A DNA stretch of 64,000 bases from Manihot esculenta (Eukaryota > Streptophyta > Magnoliopsida > Malpighiales > Euphorbiaceae). Positions within the stretch are counted from its first letter, which is position 1, and the number at the start of each line of letters is the position of its first letter. Location of the stretch: positions 32,319,315 through 32,383,314 of the forward strand of contig NC_035171.2 in NCBI RefSeq assembly GCF_001659605.2, given 5' to 3'. Shown here one piece after another: positions 33,162-47,000 of this stretch. The notes below the pieces were generated by a model that worked only from the letters and a program-made list of their open reading frames with translations, did not search any database and was not told where the DNA came from. Position numbers and translations under genes: made by a program.

Positions 33162-36100
33162 AATTTATTTTTATATTTTATTTTCTTTTATTTTTAAAAA
33201 CTAATATCTTTAGAAAAATTCATCTGAAGCAGACAAAACCTTGACATTCGAAATTGTGATTCTTAAGAAACACTTTGGATTATAATTGGGTATATATTAT
33301 TTAAAACTTATGGTAAAATATATATGTAGATCTTAATTTTTATTAATTATATATATATCTTGAGACTAAATAAATATTTCTCTTTTAAAAAATCAAATCT
33401 AGGAAAGTTTTTTTTTTTAATTTTAATTTCCTATATTTGTAGCAGCCACTAAGATAGTAATCCTCGGTCAAAAAGAACACAGGTGAAGACAAATTTCCAA
33501 TTCACTATTTTTTTTCGCACCAATATTTTCCAGTCAAAAAGAACCATTTTGTGATGGCTTTTTATAATTTGCGCTAAGATTTTAAATATTCATTCGCAAA
33601 AGCATAGATTTTCAAGAATTTGAGCGACTTTTTTTTAAATCATTAAGCAAAGGTTATGAAATTTATTTATTTTTATAAATTTTATTGAGCCGAAAAATCT
33701 CATTTCAATTTAAATCATATGTATAATACTATTTCCTTTAAAAAAAAATAGTGATTCATCATTCGAATTTATTTAATTTAAAATAATTTGTTATTTGTTA
33801 TTTATATAAAATTTAAAATAATTTGTAAAATTTAATTATTCAATTAAGATTAATCCAATAACCCATATAATTAGACCCGAAAATTATTCTGTTTGCACTA
33901 ATCGAATTAATTCCAACTTTCACTTCAAAAAAATAAATTAGGTTTATGGTTCCTAAATTATTTTATTTACTAATTCAATAAATATTTCAAGAATAACTCA
34001 ATTCAAATTCACTTAAAATTAACGATAAAATTAATCTAAATATTTGACAATCTGAAATTAGTTGGTGTTTTTTTTAATGAAATTATTTGTTTTCTTTTTC
34101 AAATGCCTATGTGAATGTAGTTGCTAGTTAAGTTCTTTAATGAAATTATTTAGTTTTTTCTAGGAAAATTTTCAATTTTAACTTTATAAGTCATCATCCA
34201 AGTTATCTCTTATCACATAATTTTTTTTTAAAGCAACATATTGATGATATTCCAAAAAATACTAAATAGGAAAAAGAGATACCATTAACTCAAAAATTCA
34301 AATAGACATTAATTCTAATTCCAAATATATTAACTTGACTTTGAAAGGTGTTTTAATCAATTATGACTGAAAATGGCTTCTCCTTCTAGGACTTCACTTA
34401 TTATTTATGGTTAAAAAAATATCTTCAACCAAACTTGATTAAGACTTTAAACTTTGAGAAACAAGTTTTGGTAAGCCATTCTTAACCACACAAACATTTC
34501 TTAATTAGATATAGATATGATTATACATACCACTGAAAAATTTATTATTTAATTTCTATCTTAAAGAAAATTCAATTGATTTCTCTATTTATTAAAATAT
34601 TTATGATGTTTTAAAAAATTTATTAATTAATCCTCCAATAATTTTAGTCGTTAAATATCAACCAATGAATTTTTTTAAAAACATACTTAAAAAGTAATAC
34701 ATTTAATAGTTAAAATTAGTAGAGTGATTAACTAATAAACTTTTTAAAATATAAAAAATAAATTAATATATTTTTTAAAATTAAAAAATTAATTAATAAT
34801 TTTTTTATAATATAGAAACTTAGTAATAAACCATATTATAAAAACAATAGCATAAATTATATTTTGTAAATTATGTTCCTTTTGTATGTACTTTTTAATT
34901 TAATGCATAATGATGCATTATTAATAAAATGAAAGGCACAGAAGAATCCCAATAATTAAGGACGAATAGACAAAACAAGTACTAAAATAATAGATTGAAT
35001 GTGTGCATATAGAAAAAAAAAATTATCAAAATTTAATTTATTATGAATTTAAAATATAAATATGCGAATTCTATATAATTTTTATAGATGGGAGCGTATA
35101 TATTTATATCTTAATTTATAGTAAGCTAAATCTAAATAAGAATCGTCGGCAAAAGGCCATACACTCAAATCAACTCTAGACAAAGACAAAAGAAGTTGGC
35201 ATGAAATATTAGAGAAGATTGAGAGGAAGGTGTATGCAATATGTGAGGTTAATTATTGGTTGATTACTTTTGTCAAAGTCATTGAGGTTCAGCTCATAAA
35301 TAATCATCAAGAAAGTTGGTGAAGGGTTTTGTGTGGTCAAGACACCATGAGTGAATTTGAGTGGCATTTACAATGTAAAGGAATCTTCTCTTATTTATAT
35401 TCTTTATGCTTTTGGATTGCTTCTCCATTATTTTCCTTTTCTCTTTTCCTTTCTTTCTCTGAAAATTTTCATCTTCTTCTTGTATATAATCATAAACATA
35501 TTTCTTTGAAATTTCTTTTTTTTTTATTCACTTAAAATTATTATCATTATTTATAAATTAGTTAATGAAATTCCAATATGTTGGCTCCATCATTTAATAG
35601 TCTTCTACTCCTTTTTAAGGTGTTTAAATACATCATTGATCCTCTAATTTTAAAATAAAGGGCTTTTACTTTCGATTTGAATTTAAAATTTTAATTCAAT
35701 TCATAATTTAAATTAATTTTTTTAAATAATTTTTATTTGAAATGAAATAATTTAATTTTTTTATTTAAAATAAATTAAAATATTCTATTATTTTATAAAA
35801 TTTATTTAAATTTTTTATCTTGTAAAATAAACTATACTAAACAAAGCGTGAATAATATTATTATTGAAAGAGACTTTCTATTAGTAATTTAGGGACAAAT
35901 TAAAGAACTTGCTAAGAATTTTATCTCAATCTCCATTCAATCATGATAGAAGAATCACAAATAAAATTTGTGTTTGATTTCTTGCTTGAATGAGTCAGGT
36001 CTTTTATTCATCTGTTTCTCCTTGTTTTCTAGGGGTCCTTATCTTGGTTACGTTATCCTGGGCTTTTTTCATCACTTTTTTTTTTTTTCTTGTTTTTGTT

Positions 36101-39100
36101 CTACTTATATGTTGGTTTGCTTTTGTATTCTATTTTCCATTTTTTTCACTTAGCATTGTTATTTTAAGTTGGGTATTTTTTTTTAAAGAAAAAAAATCTG
36201 ATGATGTATGCTAAGCTTTTCTTGAATGTTATTATCAATAAAATTGATTAGTTTATAATTTAAAAAAATAAAATTATATATACTTTTAATTATTGGTAAT
36301 TAAATAGATGATATTTTAATCACTAACAGTTAATGTATTTAAAAAAGCATTTTAATATTATAAATATATTATAGCATAACATTTTATATTATATGAATTT
36401 AAAATTAAATTTATGTAAAGATCTTATCGCAATGCTTATAAATATTAGGTTTGTGGATAAATAAAAAAAAGGCTGATGAAGGGAAGAAGACCATAATAAT
36501 AAAGTATTATAATTTGTAGGCTTGAGCTGGCTACAGAATTTAGTATTTTGGAAGTAGGGGTATGTTCACATTGAGTTTTGTAATTTTAAATTTTAAATTT
36601 ATGGTTTACCAACCACCGATGTATATCTAGTGATTTTATAACATAATATTGAGTTTCATCTTCTGACTAAAATAAATAAACATTTATAAAAAAATATTAA
36701 AATAAATAAAGTATTTTCAGCATTTCCTTTCATGTGTAGAACTATTTAAGGCTTTATACTGCACCACAAACAAATCAATAAAAGAAGAAAAAAAATATGT
36801 GAATTATAGTTTATTTCAAATTAAAATTTTAATTTTTAGAAAAGGGTTAATTATTCATTAATTTTTTTAAAATATTTAAAAACTATATTTACTGTGATAA
36901 AGAACAAATCTCAAATCATTCTTAAATTCATACATCCCCTTTAAATCCACATTTTAATTAAAAAATTAAAGCTATAAATATATATAAAGAAAAATAATTG
37001 GCATCAGTAATACATCAACCTCTCTGTACACAACTTGTAATATGTGAAGCTTTCAACCACTAAAACATCTTCACCTACCACAACAATCTCCCCTTCTCTT
37101 CTCCCCCCTTACCAAACCCTTTATTTTTCTCATCCTCCTAACTTTAATCTCATCGTTATTTTTTTTTTATTAATTTGCTTAATCACCATAGGTGTCACCA
37201 ATTACGTCATCCTTGATCTTCCATTCTTTATAATGTATAATTAATCAATATTTACAGCATTATTATTAATTAACCCTAAGATTTTGTTTATATATTATAG
37301 GTTGTATTTGATCATTTTTGTTTGAATCAATGTTAAAAAAATATTATTATAAATATTTATAAATTGTGATAATTATTTTTAGTTAAATGTAATATATTTT
37401 AAAAATCATTGGAAATTATTTCTATATCACAATAATGCTGAATTATGTATGAGTTTTAATATTCAACGTTATTGAGTAGGTTGGTGTAAAAGTAAGAAAA
37501 AAAGAACTGAATAGGAAATTGAAAATGCTACATATCAAGCTTGACTTACCAACAAACGAGGTTTTAAGTTAGAACTTTTCTCGAACGGTTGGTGAGCAAA
37601 GGTAAATGAGTAAGCTTTCAAACATGTTGCACGCGTGCAAATCCATTATATATATATATATATCCCAAGTTTTTTCTTTTTATTTTTATTCAATTAAGTT
37701 TTATTATATATCAATTTCTATAATTTTTTCAAGTTTATATGCTCTAATAAAGAAATTAAATTTAATATAAAATTAATTGACCAAAAAAATTAGTACACAC
37801 TTAAGTTTTAAATTTAAATGTTATTTTTTCCAATATCAATTCATATATTGATTTGAGATGAATCTTTAATCGAGATAAGTTTCTCAACAACCTGGCTTTA
37901 ACTTTCAAATAAAAAATAAAAGAAGATGTTAATCAAATAATCTGAAATTTAATATCATTTTAGGAAATGATAAAGAGATAGTTAGCTTCTTGTAATCTAT
38001 CTTCAAATTTTGAGCTCTAATCGAAAATATGGGATCAAGGGTGAATCTCATTAAAAAATGACCAGTTTAAATGGAATACGAGCATGACTAAACTAATATT
38101 TAATTGATTTTGAAGTTAATAAAATTAAAATTATCAAATAATTATTAAATTTAATAAAAATTTATGATATTATCTCACCTTTAACATCATCAAATATATA
38201 TCTATTTGAGTTTTGTTTGATAATAATTTTGAAATTAGTGTATTCAAAACGCTATTATTTAAATATTAAAATAAAAATTATAAATTATTTTTTTATTGTT
38301 TAATTATTTGCTATAAAATAATTAACTACTGTTAAAAGAACTATTAGTTAAAAATGATAAAGCTAAAGTATTTCTAACTAATAGTTTCACTATCCAGTAA
38401 ATTCATCTGGTAATGAGATTATTACATGAATTTTACTTCAAATATTAAATGACCAAGAAAATATCTTAATGATGTGTGATGTGAAGTCTAGAATTAAAAT
38501 CATTATTGTTTATCGTATATACAAATCAAGATCGGACTTGGACATGACTAATATGATGTAGACTTTCAAACATGCCAATTTTTTCCATACAGATAATTAA
38601 TATATATATATATATAGGAGCAAAACACAATGAAAAAAAAGAGAGGGAGAGATATGGACTGTTAGATTACCGGTGAAAAGGTGTGACAACTACCAAGCAA
38701 GCCCTCTACTTTTCCACCATCAACGTGAGAATTCCGCCGACCCAAAATTTGGCAGCCATGTTAATGTACCTCACAAGCTTTAACAATTAAAACTGCCTAT
38801 CTAATATTCATGTAACCTGCAGGTTTAACGATGTGAATTATAATCTTCAAATGGTAAGTAATAAGAAATGCTTGCAATTCAGAGAAATAAGAATCATTGA
38901 CAATATATAAATTATCAAGTGTAAAGCATACATTTACATGCCTTGAAAAGTGGATAAAAAATAAGAAAAATGTTAAGTAAATGAGAAGAAATAAGATTCA
39001 GTGCATATATACAATCTCATGTCACAGAAATAATTTGACAAGTTAACAAGAAAATAAATATTGAAATAAATGGGAAATTTTTTATGATATATTCTTTTTC

Positions 39101-39360
39101 ACTGTTCTTTTCCTTAAAAGGTTCTCCTCAAATTACATAATAGCATATTCACATTCTTACACATTAGATGAACAACTATTTGTAATTGTAATTTAAATAT
39201 TTACCCCAATAACATATTCATCCAATACTGTTGAATTAAAAATTCCCAACTTAAAAAACAAATTCCAAAAAAATAAACTCAATAACCCCTTTTTGTGCAA
39301 ATAATAACACTTTCAAGGGTTCTTTTTTTATTTTTTGGAATTTTCTATTAGAGGGTTTTG
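33162..39360. other. Long AT-rich intergenic region, no gene seen
   Basis: About 6.2 kb of low-complexity DNA: (TA)n at about 37647-37663 and 38599-38617, T-runs, and short random frames (35329, 35968, 37044) without domains. A perfect 14-bp palindrome TTGCACGCGTGCAA sits at 37627-37640. The part above 38600 is less AT-rich, but I see no coding phrase. Confidence 0.6.
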
Positions 39361-40647
39361 TTAATCTTCCCTTGAAGGGCACCAAGGGGTCATGTCCATA
39401 GGATAGCTCCCCAGTACCCTCAAGAAAGATGTGAACTCCTGCACCTCTGCCAATGCGTTCTGTGCCCTAACTTCAGCCATTGATGCTTCAAAGTCCACGT
39501 AGAACATGTACTCGAAGTGCTTTGCCGTCCCAACAGTTGCATCGTCCACTAGCCTGATTGGGCAGCTTCGGTGTGGCCGCGACTCGATCTTCGTCAAGTT
39601 GATATTGCGGAACGCAAACGCCGATAGCACCTTGAAAAGCACACTCGTTCCTTTCTCGTGTGCGAACACGATGCTCGTCTTGAATGGTCGATCTGTGCGC
39701 GGGATTATTGGCTCACGCGCCAACATCAAGAACCGCGTCACGTTGCTTGAGTCGTCTTGGATTCCATCGGCTAGTATCTGCAGTCCGTACAACTCTGCTG
39801 CGCGTGCACTAGCTATGGCTGCCGTGTTGCGGAGGTTGTTAGAGGCTATGTACTCTGCAGCGCCCGCCGTGTCATCCACTGCCTCTCGAGCGGCATGTAG
39901 TCCGAGTTTAGTAAGCGTTAGCTCACATTGCGCTAGTGCTTGAGGATGAGAGATCACTCGAGTAATATACTCCTTGCGGACGCCGGGTAAGGCTAAGAGA
40001 CAATGGTGGACCGGTAACTGTACTTCACCAACGATGTGGAGGCGATGGCGGAGGAGCAAATCATAATTTCTATGAATGGATCCACCTAGAGAATTCTCAG
40101 CCGGTAAAACCGCACGATCTGCTATCCAGAGCTCCACTGCCTGGAAAGCCACCTCAAATTGATCACAAGGGATGGCTTCACAGTTTGGGTAAGCTTTTCC
40201 TGCCGCAGCCTCTGAATACGCACCGGGAACTCCCTGATAAGCAACACGGAGTTGAGAACCATGCATAGGAGCTGGTGAGAGGTCCGTGATACTTAACGAC
40301 TTAATCGGCTTATTGTTATCAGAGTTGCCATCGTTAGAGCCTTTGTTGAGAGGAACTAAACTAAGATCGATAGAGGTCTTGTGCCCATTGACGGCAGCAA
40401 CATGATCAGCATCACCGGAATTTCCATTAGATTTATCAATAGATTGCTCTTGAGAAACGACTTTACTGGCTAATATAGCACAAGAGCTTTGCCAGTCAGC
40501 TCGGTTGGAGCCAACGCCGTTAGGAAAATGGACGGGATCAGACCGATAGATACAGTGGACATGGAGTTTGTTGGGGGAGACTCGAGCGAGTCGACGCCGA
40601 GTCGAGACTAATGACTTGAGAGGAGATGGAGGGGAGATCGCCTGCAT
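39361..40647 (-). CDS. ADT: Arogenate/prephenate dehydratase, plastid, single exon
   Basis: 428 aa, no intron, as in the intronless plant ADT3/4/5-like group. Residues 1 to about 100 are Ser/Arg-rich and variable, fitting a plastid transit peptide. The dehydratase domain runs from about 133 to 312 ([52 protein letters not shown]) and includes the catalytic TRF motif at 304-306. An ACT regulatory domain follows (about 322-415) with the ESRP motif at 355-358, which in the family binds phenylalanine for feedback inhibition. The enzyme makes Phe from arogenate (some members also use prephenate) by decarboxylation and dehydration, feeding protein synthesis and the phenylpropanoid pathway. The promoter carries a TATA box and AC elements. 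All key motifs are present. Confidence 0.96.
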   Translation of the reverse strand: MQAISPPSPLKSLVSTRRRLARVSPNKLHVHCIYRSDPVHFPNGVGSNRADWQSSCAILASKVVSQEQSIDKSNGNSGDADHVAAVNGHKTSIDLSLVPLNKGSNDGNSDNNKPIKSLSITDLSPAPMHGSQLRVAYQGVPGAYSEAAAGKAYPNCEAIPCDQFEVAFQAVELWIADRAVLPAENSLGGSIHRNYDLLLRHRLHIVGEVQLPVHHCLLALPGVRKEYITRVISHPQALAQCELTLTKLGLHAAREAVDDTAGAAEYIASNNLRNTAAIASARAAELYGLQILADGIQDDSSNVTRFLMLAREPIIPRTDRPFKTSIVFAHEKGTSVLFKVLSAFAFRNINLTKIESRPHRSCPIRLVDDATVGTAKHFEYMFYVDFEASMAEVRAQNALAEVQEFTSFLRVLGSYPMDMTPWCPSRED

Positions 40648-40783
40648 ATTAAGCGTTTGTTTTTTTGCGGAGCTTAAAATCTAATAAAAGAAAGTGAAAA
40701 ACAGAGATGAAAGGATAGATTTAGCTTGGTGTTCTCTATACAAGGGAACGTCAAGCTGAGGAGAAAGAGAGAGGGGGAGGGGG

Positions 40784-40790
40784 TTTTATA
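40784..40790 (-). promoter_or_regulatory. TATA box of ADT
   Basis: TATAAAA on the minus strand, 137 nt upstream of the ADT ATG; the leader between them is CT/GA-rich. Confidence 0.7.
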
Positions 40791-40846
40791 CGTGAAATGC
40801 TTAGAGATCATGTGTGGTTGGATTGGGTGGAAGGCGGTTTGGTCAA

Positions 40847-40869
40847 TCTCACACCTACCCCCTGTGTTT
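40847..40869. promoter_or_regulatory. AC elements (MYB sites) in the ADT promoter
   Basis: ACCAAAC on the minus strand (40847-40853) and ACCTACC on the plus strand (40863-40869) lie 57-85 nt upstream of the TATA box. ACCTACC is the AC-I element; ACCAAAC fits the secondary-wall MYB consensus ACC(A/T)A(A/C)(C/T). MYBs of the phenylpropanoid/lignin programme bind such sites (established); their use here is inferred from position and from the enzyme's role in supplying phenylalanine. Confidence 0.55.
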
Positions 40870-40899
40870 TCTCTCTCTCTCTAACTCCACCTTATTTAT

Positions 40900-43800
40900 T
40901 TATTAATGGGGTGTGATAATAATTACTAATTTAAATAACCCACAAAATAAATAAAATAAAAAATTATGTACAAAATGTTAGCATCCATTTAATTTGGTCC
41001 ATTATATGATATAACAAAGTTCCACTTCTAGATAGTATTAATTTGACCACAACACAACATTCTCAACCCTAATACATTTTTAATATCGAATAATTTAAAG
41101 AAAAATGAAAAATAGATAGCTACAAACTCTCCAAGTGGATTAAGTTTATGAAATATGAAATTATAACTTGAGAAATAAAAAAAATTATATTTATAATATT
41201 AAAAATATATATATTAAAGAAATGAAAGGGGGTTGATCTCTTTGTTTTTCCTTTTGTTTTCTTTAATATTTCAATCTCCAAATTCAACTATTACGTACAA
41301 GTTGTGTTAAGCTTTTTGATTACTTCAGACGGTTGCAAGGGGAAATTGTAGAGTAGTAGGTGAGGAAAATTTTGGGAGCTTAATTTTGCTTCTCAACTAC
41401 CACTTTCTTTTGCTTCAAATTATTTCCTTATTTATAAAAATTTAAATTAAATAATAAATAAATATCTTAATTTGTGACGTAAAAAAAAAATAAAATAAAA
41501 TAAAACAGTCACGTTTGAAATAATATTTTAAAGAAAATAATACTATATAGAGAAGGCTCAAATACTACACGTGCACAGTTAGTTTATATATAATTATATA
41601 TTTTGGGTCTAACAGTTTGATTTTTATGGCTATAGCGACTGCTTTGACGTTTTTTTTTTTTTTTTTTTTTTTTTTTGCAAATTAAATAATTTTCGTTTTC
41701 ATCACTAACTTTTTAATACAAACTAAATTATAATCAATCTATCGCCCACATAAAAAAAAAATATAATTCTTTTTCTTTTTTGTTGTATTAAAATGATTTT
41801 TTATTTAATAATTAATATCACTTTTAATCTGAAAATATTTATCTCTCTATAATTTGAGAATTTGAAGTATTGAAAATATTAATTTAATCTTAAAAAAATC
41901 AATATAATTACAAGTGTAACACGTGTTGAAGGAGAAGACCAACTCAAATAACAACGTATTTTAATTGATATAGATTTGTTTTGTTCTTAATATCAAGTAA
42001 TGTTTAAGATTAGATGAAGAAGCTCATCAATTAAGCTAAGTTGCTAGAAAACGGTTGCGTATTGTGGTGTCTGCCAAGTAGGGTTTCTTAAAATGGATTA
42101 TTATTATTATTATATATGCATATGTATATTCTTCCCTTACCTACAACATTTTTACATTTTTTTATATATATATTTTTACTCACATTGATTCGTTATTAAA
42201 AAATAAAACATTTTTAATAAATATTTATTTTATTTATAAAAATTAAGCTGCCGATCTAATTGATTTTAATTTTTTTTACCTAATTAAACACTTTGATATC
42301 ATTAAGGTAATCCACATGGCAACTAATTACTAGGAGATATGTTTTCAAACACGTTCTTCTAGAAAGTTTATTTAATACAATTATTTTATACCTAAAAAAA
42401 AAAGAATAATAGTTCTGTTTTTTAGACAGTGAGACAAAATTATTTAATAGAAAATATTTTTTGATTAAAATAAAAAAATAAATTATTTTTAAAGAAAATA
42501 ACTTAGTCTTATTAATGTTAATAAATCTACTAAGACAGGAAAAATAAATGTTATTTTTTGAAAAATATTTTGACATACAAATTATTTTTTTTAAGTCTAA
42601 AGTTTATATATCTCAAATCTAAAGTTGGTTCGTTCCTGCTTCTCTGAACACTAAAATTGTTGGGTGTTAGATAATTACCAGTTTGCAGACCTAATTAACA
42701 GAAAGAATTGCAAGTGTAGAGATAGAATTAATGCAACTGAAAGATAGTTAGTTGAGGTATTATTTTGCATCCTAATTAATTATAATAAACTATTACAATA
42801 AAATTATGGTATATATAATAATTCCAGTTAAAAAATAAAAAATAATTTCAACAAATAAATGGAGGCGAAAGCTTAAAACCTAGATTTTCTTTCTCTTCTC
42901 TAAAGACAGACAAACTGCTAGGTGGTAGATATATGAGGAGCATATTAATTAAGATAATAGCAATTTGCAGACATAATTAATAGAAAGAGGTAGAAGAGTA
43001 GAGATGTAATTAATATAAGTGAAATAAATGAAGAATAGCTAACTAGATTGAGACATAGCAGCAAAATGCAGCCAAATTCCACGTATGACACTGAGTCTGG
43101 CTAAGTTAAGAGGTGGTCCTATTCATGCCATGCATAAATATTAGCTTCAAATTTCAATAATGGAGGTGAAAGTTGAAGGTTAGGTCATTCATGGCATGCA
43201 TCTATCTATGTGTTGATTTGGTCCTAAATCTATTCAAATCAAAACCACTTTCTTTATTATTAATCAAGGTTCTGACTTGGTTTGGTCATATAAATACAAT
43301 TTGAGATTATTTATTTCTAATATCACTCCAATAAAAACTATTTATTTTTACTGTCTGAAAGTTGATTTGCAAATATTTTTTTATTTTCAAATAATAGAAA
43401 AGAGAGATGTTGCACAACTCTCAATGAAAAAATATATATTTTAAAAATAATTTTTATTTAAATCCGATTCATTATAAATTCAAAAAATAATATTTTCTCT
43501 TAGCTGCAAAATCTCAACACCAAATGGGGATTAAAACCCCTAAATAATAAGGATAATACCACCATCAATCTTTTAAGGCTTTAGTGATCACAGCATCAAG
43601 TTCAAATAGATGATGTGTTTTTATATTAATATGAAGTGCTTGAAATGCAAATTTACAATAATATTTGCAAGATAAAGGTAACAAGAAAAAGACAATAGTA
43701 GAATCAAACAATTGGAAAAAATAAAAATAAAAGGTGACGCTCATTAAGAATATAATTGAGAAAAAAATATACATGATGAGGATGGATTATGTATTCTAAG

Positions 43801-44073
43801 CTAGACAATTTCAATGACTCAAAACTAAATACATTGGTGAATAATTTAAAATTACAACACAATGAGATGAGATCCCTATGGATCCTATAATGTACATTAA
43901 TAACTCATTTCCATGGACCTGAAAAATCATTTTGTTCCCCCTGATACCTACCATATGAGCTCAAGGGACTTGCATCCACAATCAAAAGGGCCGCACAATC
44001 ATATCCCCTCAATAGGAGCAGCTCTATTAGTTTCAATGCTGATCAGCACAGCAACAAAAACATCCTTGATCTC
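40900..44073. other. Intergenic region between NAT12 and ADT
   Basis: Distal ADT promoter on the left, with CACGTG G-boxes at 41568-41573 and within the palindrome AACACGTGTT at 41918-41927. A T27 run lies at 41650-41676. A diverged direct repeat pair (caatttgcagac.taattaa.agaaag..) sits near 42678 and 42958. The 3' flank of NAT12 is at the right end. No coding frame was recognised. Confidence 0.55.
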
Positions 44074-47000
44074 TCAAATCCCAACCCATTTCACCCACCT
44101 GAAAATTCTGCCAACTCTGAAAGGTAATTCATAGTCTTTGGTAATTGCAGGTTCCCTCCCTGCTGCCTCTGTTTCAGACCATACATACACTCCCCGCTCT
44201 TGCCGACTGCCTGGTACAGTGTTGTCCAAGATAATAGCCACCAGAAATGCAATCACCATATGTAAGGATAATAATGTGTTTAAAAAATAGTTCAACTGCA
44301 AAGACAACACATTTACCAAAAAATTATTAAAAAGATCTGCATGTCAATCTCAAAAGAGTAGGTTTGAATCCAAAAATTAAACCAATGTGTATTTTGGAGA
44401 GATTATGTTCCAATAGACGAAGAGTTAGAACATGGGAGAAAAAGCCCTCAAACAGAAAATGTGAGATGAAAAATCATATACCATAAAAGAAAATCTAGTG
44501 CCTATAATCCAAATGTGAACCCTAAAGAAAGCAATTAAATCACCTTTAAGATAACACCTAAAACAGTTGCATAATACATCTAGATATGAGAAGTTATGCC
44601 TAGCTATCCTAGTTCTTGGTTAGATAAATGAGGAGGATATAAATACATATACAATCTTGATTTGAGAAGTTATGCCTTGCTTGCAATCCTAGATCTTGGT
44701 TAAGGAGGAGGATGGACAATACAATTAAGATACAGCTGATTTTGACAGGCCACACCGAGAAAAGGGTGAGCCAGGATCAACAGAATATTTAATTCATTGC
44801 TTCTCAATTTTTATTATATTGACAGTCATTGAAAAGGAAAAGCACTTATGTTGAAGAAGTAGAAAACAAGACATACCCCTCCAAATTTGCTGTGGAATGG
44901 TCCATGAGAGGCAACAATGTAAAGCTGAAAATAACTTGGAACAGACAAGTTACTATTTGGGGAGATGCCATATTGTTGAAAATATGCTGGCACTGAAAGT
45001 GAAAAAAATAAGGATAGCCCTACTATGATGATATTCCTAGAACTTCCAGCCTCACTATACCGTAGATTTGACAATCCTAGTGCAGCAAGCATTGCCCACA
45101 TGAAGCAAAGGAGAGCAGCAACCATTACTTGAGGAATTGAAGCAATAAACCCTCCAACTTTACCTGGTATGTAACAGAACATTAGGAGGAACTTAAGGAA
45201 CCACAGTAATAGGATAAGAAAAGCATGAAGATTCCGCACTAAGGTTATGTTTAGTATAATGTAATACAAGGCAATTTAATCAATTGTATAATGCAATTGT
45301 AATTACCTTAACATGTTTAGTTGCAAAATAAAAATAAATAATGTAATACAATGAAAGTTTTTATTTTAATATTAAGTTTATTTATGGTAGTAATAATTAA
45401 TGGAAATTATCATGATGATGGATCATGGCAGTAGCTAGGTAGTAATGGTAGTGTTGGCTCAGTGGTAGCTAGCTGCTGGTGGTAGTGGTGGTGGTAATGG
45501 TAGTCTCAATAGTGGAGGTGGCTGCTGTCGTCAGGATGGGGTGGTAGTATCAGGGCGAGGTGCTAGTGATAAGGTGGGGCAGCGGTGGGGGTAGTAATGG
45601 AGGTGTGGTGGTGATAATTAATAATAAATAAATTAAATTAAAACAAGCACTCGTAATTACATTCATTTGTGTATGTCATGATCATTACATTTGAAGTAAA
45701 ATTGATTACATTATGCAATTATCATTCTATTACATAAATTTTTTGGTATTACCAAAGTAATCACATTTGTAATGAAATCACATGTATATTACACTTTTTT
45801 ATTTTGTCATACTAAGAGCATGTGTGGCATTGAGTTTGAAGACTAAAAATGTGCTTTCCTTAAAAAGCACCATTTTAGATGCCATTGAAAAAAAATAGTT
45901 TGGGAGAAGTTGCTTTGTTATTTTAGTAGTTTTATGACTAAATTATGTCAAAAATAAATTAAAATTATTTTTTAATATTCTTTAAATAGTATTGTTAAGA
46001 AAGCGCTTTTCCAACAGCAACTTTGACAGCAATGCCAAATAGACCCTAAATGTAGCCCAACTGCCCAAAGTTATGTTTTATTTACAAGAGTAAAGTTCCT
46101 TATCCAACATGTTGTGTCATACCAAGATATAAAAACAGGCACTAATGAGAATTTACAAGATAATGGGAACAAGAACTGCTCCAACCCCAACTACCATCCA
46201 TCCAATCCCCCTCCATTTGCTCCCCAAAAATAACTAAATAAATATGGCAACAATGCAGAGAAAATTAGAGATGTTATTGAGAGTAATGTGGACAAAACAT
46301 TGTCAAATGTAAGTAGCCAATTTAAAATGCTTTGAAGGAATTTTACAGGATCTGTCTATCACAGAGCTGAATGTCAACAAAGGATCCATATGGCTCATAG
46401 TTGACCCCAACTAGTTTGGGATTAATACTTATTTGTCGTTGTTGTATCTCTATCACAATGCAAATGTGCTGCATTATATGCTGCATTCTCTATTGTTTTG
46501 CAACTCATATTTTTGTAGCATTCACCATGTGATGCATGCTTTTGACAAACAAAGGCAAAAGATATCAACTTGTGCTTAAATAAGTGAATTTAAAGAATAA
46601 AATATTATTAATGGTTACCTATAAGGGATAAGAGAATCAGAACACCTGCACCTATTTCAACTGCTCTGCGGCTTCCCATTTTGGTCACAGCAATAGTGTG
46701 CACATTCTCAGTTAGAGTTGTGGAGCCAGTTCCAGTACCCCAAAGACCAGCCAAGACACTAGAAAGCCCTTCAAGGCCAATCCCTCTACTCAGAACACCT
46801 CGGGTTGGAGGTCTAGATGCCACCAACAATGATGATGCATGATATGAGCCAATCTAATTTCAAACACAGAAAAATCATCAAGTTTGTCACGTAACTTTAC
46901 CCACTACATCATATAACAGCTTTAGAAATAAAAATAAAAATAAAACAATTCTTTGCCTCCTTTGTAGCAAATACAAAATAAATACGACAATAAATATTAG

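Noticed and set aside
37044..37244. 66-codon frame with a possible membrane segment
   Set aside because: Low complexity, Ser/Thr/Pro-rich start in AT-rich spacer, no family match that I can recognise.
39506..39943. 145-codon plus-strand frame inside ADT
   Set aside because: Shadow frame caused by the GC-rich codons of the dehydratase on the other strand.
45420..45620. G-rich tract considered as a CRISPR-like or regulated repeat array
   Set aside because: Units are irregular GGT/GTG triplets without fixed spacers; a slippage-prone minisatellite explains it.
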